Below, one piece after another: positions 12,571-25,460 of a stretch of DNA of 64,000 nt. The notes beneath the pieces were generated by a model, which was given only the letters and a program-made list of their open reading frames with translations, ran no database searches and had not been told where the DNA came from. A program made the position numbers and the translations under genes. Source of the stretch: Oreocharis arfaki (lineage: Eukaryota > Chordata > Aves > Passeriformes > Paramythiidae); NCBI GenBank assembly GCA_013398015.1, contig VZRR01013406.1:124412-188411 (forward strand), in the 5' to 3' direction. How positions within the stretch are numbered: the stretch's first letter is position 1; each line of letters starts with the position of its first letter.

Positions 12571-15500
12571 AAATACTACATTGACAGCAGTTAAAATTTC
12601 TCTTGACCGGTCTTGATGTCAGAGTCCTGTTGTTATATTTTGACCATGCAAGAGAATGTCAGCACCTTTTCTGGCAAGAACATTAAAGAAATAGTATTTT
12701 TTGAAAGAGTGTAAGTGGCTGTAAGTTTTCACATCTTAATTGACTTGGGTAGATGGGAAGACATGTATTATCTGTGTAACCATTTGGCAATAGCTGATTC
12801 CAGCTATTTGCAGGTGAATTTTTAAATTGTTATCTTTTCTTGCTATCTTTTCACACAGTTGTCCTGAGGTTCCTCTTACAAATCCGGAATGGTACACACA
12901 TTTCTTGTTATCATATGTACCTTTTTTTTTAATGTTTTTATTTTTTTGTGAGTACATTTCTATAAAGAGCACTGAATGCCATTTTGACAGGTCACTACAC
13001 TGCCAAATGTGTATTTTCCTCTGTATTTACATTTCTTTTCCTGCATTTGAACAGTTATTCCTCTTGGGAAAAATATGGCTTTGGAACAATGTTAGACTAA
13101 AAGATGATATGTGACGGCAGCTTATGGCCACCTGCTGTCAGGCAGCATTACACTAACTACAGCTTCTCATTTCCTGTCATGATCACTTGCATCTGTTTTC
13201 TTCCCATTTTGGAAACTGAGATTGCTCTGCATGATGAAACACATAATAATCTGGTCAGCTCTGCCCCACATGGTGCTGTTTGTTACAGCAAGCTGCGTAC
13301 AAAATGGGGAATTCTAAAAGCTTATTTTTAAATTTCTTACTTACAAAAGTTTTCCTTTCATGAATAAACCTTCCCAGCTCACCTTCAGTCTCACTTGGCA
13401 ATATTGAGGAGCATTTAAATTCATTTTCAAAGTATTCATCATGTATTCCTCCTTGACTGAGGGCATATGGGGAATATATTCTAATTTGAGAAACACTTGG
13501 TTCTGCTCTCAGGAGTAAACATGTCTGTCTGTCCTATAAATATTCTTCCCTGAACTGGAGTAGAACACTGACTTAAAGGAGCTATTTCCAAGCCTTCTCT
13601 TCCTATGCCAAAGATGCGGGAGGTATCATGCAAACAGTGTTGACTGGCCTTGAGTAATAGTCTCTGCTGTGAACAATAAAATAAATGAAGTTGCTCAACA
13701 AACTTCTATTTCCAGAAGCTGCTGTCTCTGTAGAAGGCTCTTGCACCTCTTTGGTCTTCTAGAAGTGGCATGAACGCACTGGTGCCTATGGGACAACTTA
13801 TGCTAAAAGAGCTTGAAAAAGATCTTCTGTCTGCAGCAATGCTGAAAAATTCCGCCTTCAGTTTAGAACACTGCTTCCAATTCCCTTGAAGCTTGGAACA
13901 TATGCATGTGGGAGCACAACTCTTCTCAAGAGAACATGCTCCTTTTGTATGGGTCTAGTTTAGCCAATATTAGAAGAAAAGAAGAGTTATGAAAGACAAG
14001 ACAAAGTCAACAGCAAGCAGTTCTACTCCTGGTACTAAGAGAAGAAGAAAAAAGGTACAAACAATTGAATTCAAAATAATGGCTTTTTAGGCACTGTTGT
14101 CAACAGCATTTAAAATTCTCTGTGGACTGGCAACTGCTTACTAGATAAAACTTACTAAAAATGAAGTAAATGTTTTACATCTTAGAGTGTGATGCAAAAA
14201 ATATCCGCAAAAATTTGATCTGTTTCATCACTGGCACAGATTGTTTGAAAACAGATTTACCCCGAAGATTAGATTTGATTCAATTTCATTTAAATATTAA
14301 TGTCTTTATCCTTACCACTTACTGTAGTTTTTCTATGGTCTTTGTTTTATTGTTGTACCATGTAAACTTCTGGTCTTCCTAAGGAGGTAAAAAACAATTC
14401 TACTGCATCCTTATGGGGCTGGAGCATCTATTGTTAGACAAGGGCAATGTGACTAGGAGTTGCTAGAGCATTAACTGGATTGCTAGACTACCTTTCAAAT
14501 ACTCTGCTCATTTGCCTTTCCTTAACCCTATTACTTGGATTCTTGTAGTATCTAGAAGTAGTATCTAGTCATGGATCTAAGCCCCATTACAACAGCAACA
14601 GTGGTGCAAACATAAGAATAAAAACAAGTTTCTGTCTTGTATGGTTTCTAGCTAAAAATCATTAGGGTCTAAATGTGAAAACATATACTCTATTGCCACA
14701 CATGACATAATGAATGCTAATACAATATATTAGTACAATAAGCTCTGATTTCACCATGAGTTTGAATGAGATGAACTTAAATGGTTAATCCTAAACTAAA
14801 TTGTTCCATGATTTAGAAAAGACTATGTTCCTTTGTGGCTCCATTAAGAGCTTATTCTTAATAAAGATAGATATTAATGGCTCCATTCTGTTGCCTAAGC
14901 ATTATTATAGTTACATTGCAAACAAGGCTCAAAGGCAAGGTGCCAGATCAAATACGAGCAATAAACGTGTTTCCCTTTAAAAATAAAAATCCTCTGTCAT
15001 ATGTAGCATCAGTGTTGTAGGGTGCCAGATGGAACAGATCTATACTTATATGTCTGAAGTAACATGACAGGGCAAGTGTATTGTTTTCTCAGTGTGTATG
15101 AACTTGCATTGATGGTTGGAAGACAGCATTGCCATTGCTGCCAGTTATTTAATCTTCACAGGTTTGGGTTTTGCAGTTCTGTACATGGTATAATTAGGTA
15201 ACCTCTGTAATATTCCCAGAAAATTTTAAACCAGAAGATTCTCCTCTTTCCTTATCCTTCAAGACACATGGTTCCTTCCAACTGGTTACTCCTGTTTTTC
15301 TCAAAACTCCTCAGAATATACCTTTCTAACAATATAAATAATAGCTTCACCCACACAGCTCTGCCATAAACAAATACTTTTTATGCCCTAAAACTTATTT
15401 CTTTGTAAGGCACACTTGAGAGTGGCTAATCAAAGTGGCCATGCATTTTAAATATTCATATATACGGAGGGCATAGACTATGCAAAAATCAAGCTTATTC

Positions 15501-18500
15501 TCTGGTCTTGTGCACAGGGCTCCTGCTACTGTAGGCTTAATACTCTGTGTCCAGCCTTCTGTATGTTTTTCATGTCCTTATAGAGACAGATTTTTTTCAT
15601 GCAAGCCAGCTCCCTTTTTTCTGGACCCAGGACAGTCCTCTTTGTAACAGAACTGTGGATATTCTTATAGAAATGTGAATCCCCTCAAATATGGATAAAC
15701 CTTCATGATGAAGTGCTGGGCTTCTGTTTCAGAGATATTGTAGGAGAAAAAGAACCAGACTGATACGGATGAAGTAGACTTTCATATGATGGTCATACAG
15801 GGCATGGTTATCTCCGTCTACAGTATAAAGCTGGTAGTGGAGTGCTGATACCACAGTTCTGGTTATGGGGGTGTCTTTGCTACAGGTAACCCCATTCATT
15901 TGCCTTGTCACCATAGTGAAACATCCTTGTTTGTCTGACCAGTGAGAGCGATATCTTCTCCTGTGATTTTACTTTCCCTCCAGTTACTGCTGCATGTCCA
16001 CGTGTATGACCTGTGTATACTCTTGTGACTTATATCATTCCAACCTTGACTGATACTGAAATGCTTAAAATTGTCTCATGCTCTGACTCTGAATCCTCCT
16101 GACTTTCAGAAGAATTTTCCAGCTACTAGATTTAACCGGATTTACTACTATAAGGGATTTATCCTACCAATAGATCTTTAAGATACTGAGATCCTAACTC
16201 CAGTTTTCACTCTGTTTCTAATATTAAGTCAATCATTCCATTACCAGTTACTACCTTAATTTAATAGATCTCATTATCCATGAGGGTTTACATTCAATAG
16301 TTATCTGACTTGACAGAGTACCTTTAATAAGGTACCTCTTTCCTTCTTGTTCTGCTTCTTATCTACAGAGCTTACCTGGCACAGGAGGTTAATTTTTAGG
16401 CCACTGAGATGAATCTACTTGCACAGTCTTCTCATAACCAAATAAGATTACTTTAATGACAATAATTTGCATTATTTTTATTATTGCTTCTGAAGAAAAG
16501 TATTTATCAGGCAAATACTCCAAGGAATAATGCTGAGTCTAGGACAGGCAATATAAATTATGCCAATGAGCTTGAAGCACTAATGGCTAGAGTTGCTATT
16601 TTAATCTTTACAGGTGCTCTTTCTTCCTTATCTCTTTCTGCCCCTCTTACACCAGCATCACGACCCCCCATTTGTCAGGAATCAAGCTTGGAGCAAGGCA
16701 TTCCTGGTGAAAGTGGTTGCTTAGTCTAATTTGTCAAAAGGTGTATTTATTGCAATGTCATGAGAGGAGAACAGCGTGAACTGAGTAGATGGGACCTCTA
16801 CTGTGATGTAGTGGAACTGTATTAGAAACTGTCTGAAACTGTAGTTGTCAGTACCTCTGGGAGCTATTTACAGTATTAATAACAATTCACCCTATTTCAT
16901 AAATTGTGACAGCTTGAAGTCTCTGTTATGGAAGGGAATTTTTGTAACTCCAGTTATTCTGACTATTTCAATAAAATTTATTTTTTTCCAAGTCAAAGTG
17001 CTTGGCCTTCCAAAGAGAGGGAAAGTTCACTCATGATATACCAGTAAAACACTCTTTCAGCTAGCTGTTCTTACACTGGATCCCTAATTTCTGCTAGGCA
17101 GATTTACTCTCTTCTCTGTGAAGCTCTCAGATGAATTTGCCAAGTTTAAGAAAGAACTGTGAGAACTGCTGGTCTTGTCTTCACCCCCAAGAATGCAACA
17201 GGTTCAAATTTAAAACTATCTCCTGCCATCCCTGTATCTGCTCATTAGTAGCGCAGGACATCCTCCTCTACCAAGACATACAAACATTTCCATAACGAAA
17301 ACCAACACAGAGCTTTCATTAAGCACTGAATGCAATGAGTCATGAAATCAATGGAGACAACTAAGCAATAGGTACTGCAGTTTCAGGTGTGGAAGTGCTT
17401 TATAAAAATGGATGTGTGTCCATGATTTATGCATCATAGTAGTGCCAGGCCAGCCAACAATATCTGTTTGATCAAATTTCTGATTGCCAATTTTAATTTT
17501 AGACAATAAAAATTGGTTTGAGGAACAGTTACAAAGCACTAACTCATTAGTAGAATTAATTGATTTTAAGTGCTAAGATAAGGCACTTCAGGATAGCTTA
17601 ATTTGCTTCGAAATTGGCAAATGACTGTTGTGTGTGGCCATTTTTTTTAAGAATGAAAATATCTTTATGGCTAAAAATAATTCTTAAAGCTTATAGATTA
17701 AAAGCCCTTATTTCTTTTTTCTATGGTTTAAAATTCAAGCTTGTTATTCTCCTAAAACTTTCGAGATGAGAGTCATACAGCACTGCTTTCCAGCTACTTC
17801 TGGTAGGGAAAGTCCTTCAAGCATTCATCAGTTTGCTCTTTAATAGCAGAGTGTTGAGATATTGAAATAAAGCATTCAGTGAGTGCAGTTTTTCAGAGGT
17901 ATCTTGCTATGGCTTTCCATTGCGATGGAAGTCATTGGTGATTCCGTTGACACATTGCACATTTTTGATGTTCCTCTCCTATTCTTTCTGCTGGAGAAAA
18001 TCTGCTCCTACATCAGAGTGCATAATTACTTTTTTCAGGAGAAACTTCTTTGCTATTACAGGCTTCATGCTGTTTTTTCTGACTTCTATTTATAGACCAC
18101 TCTCGGTGCTCTTCTTTTTGGGTCATCAAGTAGGGTAGATCTACTCTATGTAGTTCCCATGAAATTTCCCTCTGACCTAATGATGTACAACAGCTTCAAC
18201 TTTACTGCTTGCTTATCTACTACTATTAATTACTGGGTCAGTTACACTAATTTCTCTCTCACTTCTGTTGTTCTATTTTAGTATGAAAGATTTTGCTTTT
18301 TTAAAGAAGACTTTGCTCAAAATTTTGAGTTATAGGTATGCAAAAATGTGCATGCTATGTAGTAACAGTAGCAAAGAGACGACAGTTGGCCTTTCACAGA
18401 AGTAAGCTTAAAATAAAATCTGTCAAATCTCAGCATGATGGTAGTTATGGCCCAAATTTTGAGATCATGATCTGAGGTTAGCATCTCAGAAGCTCTCTTC

Positions 18501-19609
18501 TGCCATGCCACATCTCATTTTAAACAAGGAGCAATCAAGGATGCTATGACTTTTTCTCTGAAGCCTGAGGAATCCGAAACTGTGTGAATGATCACATGCA
18601 GTAATCTACTGACAAGATGAGAATACTGAAAGGAATTTTCATCTGCAGGTGATAGGCAACTGATGTATAAGCTAGTACATTGGGCTTGGTCAGTGGTCTT
18701 ACATAAGAAAAGTTTAATTTCCTTAGCTAGAAGATAATCCAAAGTCCTTCTCAGAAAAATACCCCTGAACATCTGAAAACACAATGCCTAGGCTTCCTGT
18801 CTAGGATATAAAATTTGCCTTTAAAAGACTGGCAGTAGTAATGGGACAATCTTGGAGTGATCCTGGATTGTTCTTTGTCAAAAAGCAAAAGGTTAGCTGG
18901 AAAATTACAGCTTGCACTTACCTTGCAATAAGTGTTTTAGAAATTTCACCTCCACATGTTGATCCAAACCCCAGGAATGTATCTACCAGTTCTAGCTAGA
19001 ACAATGAATCCTAAAATCTGCAGAAGCAGTGACTGTTGTCTGTTCCAATACTTTCCTTCTCCAGTGTCCAGGCAAGATTAATACAGTTATAAGACCTGTA
19101 AATGGATGTCTCTTTCTTTCTCTGTACATTTTCTCTGCATAAAGAGAACAAAACTGTTTATGCCACTGCTCCATGAAGGAGGTAAGGAAAAAATCTGCCT
19201 GAAGTATTTTAGGCTGCTTCTTTTAGTCAGAAAGATTCCCTGGTCAAGTTCATAACACAGCTGCACAGACATCAAGAGGCTACAGTGGAAGGTAAAATTA
19301 CATAGTGCAATTGCTATTCCTGTTGCTACAGCTGTATCCTGCATGCCACTATACCATATATGCATATATCTCTCTAAGGCCATCAGTTTCTCTTTTCTTT
19401 TGGGTAGCAGGTCAACTCATAGGCAATTTGGAACTAATTATTTTAAAAAGATGTTCATGAGCAGAAGGCAGTTGGGATTTGGTTTTATGTTCAGTCTTAG
19501 CTCTGCTACCACCACCCAAAAGGCATACTGACCAGAAACACTCTCTATTTCCTTTATTTTAATCTGTCGTATATTTTTCTCACCTTTCTTTGAAAGGCTG
19601 ATTCATGTA

Positions 19610-19720
19610 GAGCCAGGGGTACGGCGGCTTAACACACAATCTGGAGAGCGCGGTGCCATTGACCAAGCTGCTGACACCTCCCATGTGTCACTACCTGACG
19701 CACTTTGGGATGCCTAGAAG
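19610..19720. other. Small CpG-rich patch of unknown origin
   Basis: Five CpG dinucleotides occur between 19622 and 19700, in a neighbourhood almost without CpG. The patch includes ACGGCGGCTT and GAGAGCGCGGTGCC. One minus-strand frame stays open for about 40 codons through it (containing SGSDTWEVSAAWS), but no splice signals convincingly bound it. It could be a remnant of an old LTR, a short conserved element or part of an unrecognised exon. Confidence 0.3.
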
Positions 19721-20521
19721 GCATTACAGAGGTTATATGGAGTGCTTTTCCAGATGTTACCTGAGTGTCCCACATGATGCATACATCCCTATCTATGCAA
19801 AATATCATGACACTGCATGAATGTTTTCAAAGAAAATGCCTACCTTTGAGCTGCATCACTTGTAGATACGGTGACTTGAAGTGTCTTGTTGCTTTTACCC
19901 ATCTCTTTCCCTGAATTGCTCTGTCCCACTGCATGCAGCTGTTGCCTAACCACTTGTCCCTAAGCTGAATTACTGTACATGTGTTTTAGGAAAAGAATCC
20001 CATAAAATCTGTCAATGAGCAAATGGGTAAGGTTGCTTGGATCTCAAGTGCTCAGAAACAAAGAGATTTTCTTAGAAAATGTATGTAGACTGAATATATA
20101 TATTTAGTCAATGAATTCAGTCGTATATTCTTAAGGTTTTGCCTCAAAGTTTGCTGTTTTATAATTAAATAACGTTTTTGTCATGCCTGCTTTCCTTAAC
20201 TGTTGCTTGGAACAGTTTCTGTGTGAACAAACTTAGGAGAAAATCTATAAGAATTTATTTGAAGTTATTTTTCCTTTATATTTTAAATGCATCAAGTTTT
20301 AATATAATTTGTACTAAATTAAAATATTTGAATAATATCTCATGGTAGAATGAGACATTTAGAATCACTTGAAATTGGCTTATTTTAGAAATTAAACTCA
20401 GGAAAAGTGGGTACACTTAAACAAGTGTCCATCATGATTTAAAGGCAGTAAAAGGTTGTGTAGTTCTTAATAATGCAGTATTTGGTTCTTGTTGAAAAGA
20501 TTTCCTAGTAGTTCTGTTAAT

Positions 20522-21188
20522 ATCACTGTGGCAGGACACATCACCCCTCTCCCCACCACAGGTGGCTGGTGCAGACAGGAGAGATAACCCAGGCAGACAA
20601 GGCCCAGTGCGTATCATCTCCTGGCGCCAAAAGGTCTGCCAGCTTAACAGGTGTGGGAAGAGATAAAAGAAAAATATAGGTGACCAAAAGGCCTGCTTTA
20701 CACTATAAAAGTACTACAGTTTATCAGAGAGGCAGAAGTCTCTTATAAACTCCTTGGGAATGTGCGAGACGACTTCTCCCTGAAGCTTCGACCGAACTTT
20801 ATGGTTACTTTTCTGGAAATTGAGGGAAAGGATTTCAATGTGTGCCTCTTCAACAATTTGGTGGTACATTGAATCCTAATCTATACTATTTGTTTGCTAG
20901 CTGTAAAATTAATGGTACCTTTAACCCCATGAGTTTAAGACTAGTATTCCCTTTTGTCTTATTCCTATGTAGTAATAGTCTGTTTTAAGTCTTATGTCTG
21001 TTAGTTTTGTGTCTATTAAATAAATAATTCATTCTATAATAAACAGAATCAGCCATTATTAAATAACTTATTAATGTGAGTGGGTCTTGGGGTGCTGGCC
21101 ACCTCAATGAAGCTACTGCCTGCTGACAGGGGCCTGGACAAAAGGCAGGGACTTATTTAAACCCACATCATCCATTCACAACAATCAC
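20522..21188 (+). mobile_element. Solo LTR of an endogenous retrovirus, 657 bp, with 5-bp target duplication
   Basis: The LTR runs 20527-21183, beginning TGTGGCAGGA and ending TTCACAACA, flanked by ATCAC at 20522-20526 and 21184-21188. It has LTR landmarks in the right order on the plus strand: a TATA box (CACTATAAAAGT, near 20701), an AAATAAATAAT / AATAAAC polyadenylation region near 21020-21045, then a U5 that includes GAGTGGGTCTTGGGGTGC. I recognise the type from songbird genomes. No gag, pol or env follows, so it is solo. Confidence 0.85.
20700..20712 (+). promoter_or_regulatory. LTR TATA box
   Basis: CACTATAAAAGT lies about 175 bp inside the LTR and about 320 bp before its polyadenylation signals. 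This spacing fits a U3 core promoter. Activity today cannot be judged from sequence. Confidence 0.5.
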
Positions 21189-21448
21189 TCTATGTTATAG
21201 TTTCCAAAATTTATCTTCTTCCTGCTATTAAACTGATTTAAAAAAAAAATTCTCTAACACAGAGATAATAAAGAAGATAGGCTAATTTGTTTTCCCATTA
21301 TTCTTTGGTGGGTAAGGCATAACATGTTCATTACAGAGAAGAGGATGGAAAAGGTTGAAGAATGTTTAAGATGTTTACTTGTGCAGGTTCGAGAAAATAC
21401 ACCAGGACATTTTTTAAATCAAGCCAAAAAGCAGAAGAGATTTTTCGT

Positions 21449-22045
21449 TCAAGAATGCACAGTGTGAGGTAAATACAGTACACCGATAGTGTGAAAAGCT
21501 TTACCAAACACTATTTTCTGACTACTATTAAAAATGAGACATTTTCCTCTGAAAGTTGATAGATATGTGTAAAATGCAGCCTTTGTAGCAGCTGCATTCC
21601 ATTTAAGTATATGGAAGAAACTGAGGATGGATTTGGGGGCGTAATGATGAGTTGTAGGAGTTACGAGCGGGGCTGGAGTTTCACTGTCCTTCACAGCCTT
21701 TTCCATGACTACATTTCCTCTCTCTACTAGAGAAGGTCCCCAAAACCTTTTCTTCAAAGGACACAAAAATTTTGTGGGGAAGTATACTGTTTTTCGGGTC
21801 ATCCTTCTTTGAACTACTGTATGAATGAAGCCATACAGCTCAGGAAACATCTGCATACCTTGTCCATTTATCAAGAGAGTTAGAAATAGACTTTGGAGGT
21901 AATGGAAGTTCAGGTGCTGCTTTGGGAACTCTGCAGTGAGACAGAGCATTGCCAATAGCCATGCTATGATATCCTTTAGACTACATATAGCTACAATTTC
22001 AAAGTTCAGAATAACAGGAAGACTCTTGTCAGAGGAGAAAACCAA
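21449..22045 (-). other. Long unexplained open frame (198 codons; about 166 from first ATG)
   Basis: This frame is open for 198 codons. Its first codon here is TTG. The first ATG is at about 21949, in LLAMLCLTAEF, giving about 166 residues. It is the longest frame in the window outside an LTR. In AT-rich DNA such a length is unlikely by chance (my rough estimate is about 0.01 expected in a window of this size). The product shows a hydrophobic N-terminal third, then a basic middle with RRMTRKTVYFPTKF and no motif I recognise. No splice sites, TATA box or CR1/ERV similarity explain it. It could be a decayed coding sequence, a non-coding RNA region or chance in a GC-richer stretch. Confidence 0.3.
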
Positions 22046-22778
22046 ACAAGCACGAAACCTAGCATTTTGGACCCCCCAACACTTAACACTTCTCCCTCAT
22101 GATCCTGGCACTTCTCCTTCATAATCCCTCATACTACTCTCACATTTTGTCACTATGTTGCTCTTTCCCCCAAAAGAGGAAGGGATCCCCACAGCCCCTC
22201 AGCCCTGTTGTTCACTTGCAGCATAGCACAACTTGCAGAGAAGTCTGTGCTGCCCAGGGCTTACAGCAAGGCAGGGAAACACCAGGGATATACTGTGTAT
22301 AAACAAACAGTTCTCCTGCCACTTGGATCTTCAGTGCACCAGGAAGATGCTGATTGGTGTACATTTTCGTTTTTAAAACTGCTGCCTTCCACAGCAGCTG
22401 ATCCCAGAGAGGAGTGTATTGGTTATCCCACATCTTCAGGTGCAGGTGTCTGGAAGGAAAGAGACTTGGTTGAGATGCACATTCATTATTGCTCACAATT
22501 TGTGTTGCTCAGCAAAGACCTTGGACATGTCAAAATGCATTACTCCCTTTTTGCAAAATCCTGCTGCTATTCGTCTCTGCAGACTGCAACCCTTTCCAGA
22601 CCTCCTCAGAATAATCTGAACTTGGAATGCCACCAGCCAGGCATGTCCATGCCCTGGATTGCCTCCCTTCCTGGTTGCCAAAGCTCAGCATAGGTCTGTT
22701 CTGTCCGGGTACTCCAGTCTCTGTTACTTCTTCAGAGCAGGAAAGTAGATCCAGACCCCAACGCTGAGCTCTGGAGCA

Positions 22779-22780
<2 letters not shown>
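22046..22780. other. GC-richer block with long open frames on both strands, ending at a T tract
   Basis: The stretch is visibly richer in G and C than its surroundings and keeps a plus-strand frame open for 161 codons (22208-22693) as well as minus-strand frames of 94 and 136 codons. I recognise no domain in any of them. The block ends abruptly at the poly-T tract at 22781. It looks like a distinct piece of DNA, possibly an old repeat or retrocopy, but I cannot name it. Confidence 0.3.

Positions 22781-22818
<38 letters not shown>
22781..22818. repeat. T38 homopolymer
   Basis: Thirty-eight uninterrupted T residues, by far the longest homopolymer in the window. If it were the tail of a retrocopy, the copy would lie to the right on the minus strand, but no AATAAA is visible next to it there. 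CR1, the main avian LINE, does not make poly(A) tails, so simple expansion is equally likely. Confidence 0.9.
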
Positions 22819-22819
<1 letters not shown>

Positions 22820-25456
22820 TTGCACTCATTTTGGAGAAGCCAGTTATTGATGTTCTCCCTTTCTTCACTCTGCAGCAAAAATTTGAGATCCCTTTAAAAT
22901 TAGAAGTGACATTTTTTTGTTGCATAGACTGGTCAGGCATTGCTCTATCTTTCCACTATTCAAATGATTTATTATTCATATTTTATAAGTCTTTGTATTT
23001 TTTTTCTTCACACATTCTAAATTCTTTTTGAGCTTTGTTTTTCTGAAAGTGAATCAAAAGATAATGTGAAGATAATTGCCTTGAAATCTAGGTCTGTCGT
23101 CTATTGAATCTCACTTCCAACATTCAGAACCAGCCACAAGCTCTGTGCATTTTGTAGCATGTTTATTTTTCTTGTTTCTCTAATATCAAATCTCCTATTT
23201 CATTATTTGTCTTTTTACAATTAGTGTCCTAACAAAATGAATATTTCTACTTTTCAGTGTCAAATATGAGCCCTTTTTCCCAATGTTATTCTATATTAAA
23301 CATTCTCCAATCATAATTTTTTATTAATAGCCCAAACCTAATTAAAAAAAAAGATATTTACTCTTACACTAAAATATTTAAGACTATTAACTCAAATATA
23401 GGCAACAAATTTAACATAATAGCATTGGTTTTCACATTAACACAAAGTTGTTTATACAGTATAATAAATACATTAACTTTATGTCTATATATCAACTTGA
23501 TTAAATTAACTCTTGATTATGAATTTCTGAAGCTATGAAAATAACTAGAAATGCCAAGACTGTGACTATAGACATTAATTACTAAAAATTTGTAACTCGC
23601 AAGTGCATGCTCTGAAGCATGGGTGATTTTATTCAAATGAGTACACTGTGTTCTGCCTCAGCCTCCCTCTCTAACACCTCCTTTCACCCGTCATGACTGT
23701 ATAACCTCCACCTTATCCTTGAGTGTAGATAAGTGCAGCACTGCAAAAAGCATGTAGCTTGTACCCTGTGGATGCCCACTTACCCTGTTTGCAGACAAGT
23801 GTCCTTCGGTATCTCTTCCCTCTCTGGGTTTTTCAGAAGTCTGTGCATGCCCCTGAGCCTTTCTTCTGTTATTTGATCCTTAATGAATATTCTCTAAAGT
23901 TTTTATGTGAGATAACTTCAGTTTCTGAGATGCTTCCTCATTTATGACTTCAAATACAGATTTATTTCCTTGAATATTTTGTGTTCTGAAATACTTTCTG
24001 AATAATCAGGGAAAATTCTTCATTAATTTTCACCTATTTTTTCCCACGCATTTTTTGGTATCATACTGGGTAAAATCCCCTAGATCTTATTGTTTAGAAG
24101 CATTAAATATTTGTTGAATAAGATAAATTAACATCTTAGCTTCTTCCTTTATATTAATAATAATTTTATGTTTCTGTCAGTTCCCTTCATTACATTTATT
24201 TCCTTCTTGTAACAAAACATTTACAATGGAGAAGCATCTTCCCTCTTCCACTAACCTGGAGTCAGAGAGGAGACTGTTACTTCTGCAGTACAGAGTGATT
24301 CCTTTCATTTTTTGCACACCAGAATTGTAATTGCTTTTGGCTGTGCCATTAGATGTCCTGGGATGGTAAGTTACATATATGTTAAAACCGTGGTCTGATG
24401 CCTCTCTGCACTTACCATAATTAATGAGATACAAGAGGAGTATTGTACTTAGTAGTAGTTAGCTGTGTTTTACCAACAAGAATTTGAATAAGACATAGAG
24501 CATTTAAACAACTTCTCTTAAGCAATTCCTTCCATCCCTGGCAAGCACAAAGTCTGATTCCCTATCAACAGCACCTATGACTTTAAATATTTTTTAGATA
24601 TCATTGTGTAATCATAATCTCATAAATAAGAAAATCTTCTAAGGCTTTAACTGAGAGTAAATAACAAAATTAGCATTTATCCCCGATAGAAAGTTTTAAG
24701 CATTGAAAATTCATCATTTTACTGTATGTTTGAATTACTGAAGACTACATTAACCAAATCTCTCTTCTTGTCAGAAGCTGTTAAGATGGATACCCATATA
24801 TATTTAGTTTCCCAGAGTAATTCCAGTAATATTTTTGAAAAGTATACATGTTGATTCTGTTGCCTGTACAGGCTAAATTTGTCTTTGCAAATAGACAGTT
24901 GGTTTTCATAAATGGGATTTCGATAATGAACCTTGTCTTCATCATGTAATGATTAAATGCAAAAATGCATCAGGAGGCTTTCCCATGTTGGAAAGAAAGT
25001 CTTGATGTAATTGAGAATTCAGTTTATTTTTCAATAGAAAATGTAGTTTGAGGTTTAAGAGTGCAGTCTAATTCCTTGATGGGGGTCCAATCAAGATCAT
25101 TGCTAACAGTGGTGTGGTGGTATTTATTTCAAACCTAGTGTTAAACACAGATCAGAAGAAGAACATTTTATTTAGATGTAGATTTGTTGTTTGCTCTACC
25201 TAATCCCTTTATCCAGCCTCATTCCTGACTGCTGTTTGTATTTAATTTCCTTTCTTTCTCAACCTTTTCTTTTCCCTTTTCACTTTGGTTTTTCTTCTCT
25301 AGTCTTTGGACTTTTGCCCTGTTCTAAGAACTTTTTGTTTTAGTCTACATGGGTCCATACTATACTGGGCTAGTACTGTATTATAACCTTGTTCGTCTGT
25401 CAAGAGTTCACTATTTTTTTTCATGTGCTCACAAATGGACCATTATCTTGTCTCCT
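22819..25456. other. AT-rich unique sequence, no gene seen
   Basis: Between about 23.2 and 24.2 kb the sequence is very AT-rich. Frames are short. I see no repeat or exon. Confidence 0.5.
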
Positions 25457-25460
25457 ACAT

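Larger units (their letters stand above)
8140..20521. other. 12.4 kb of AT-rich unique sequence, no gene seen
   Basis: I see no element or exon that I can support. Simple tracts include A15 near 12365-12379 and T17 at 12554-12570. The longest plus-strand frame (12110-12448, 112 codons) runs through the A15 tract and has no domain. A short CpG-rich patch at 19610-19720 is listed separately. Many poly-pyrimidine and TTTAAA-like stretches are present, as is usual for avian intergenic or intronic DNA. Confidence 0.5.

Noticed and set aside
21384..21400. GGTTCGAG, resembling a tRNA B box
   Set aside because: No A box, acceptor stem or cloverleaf around it.
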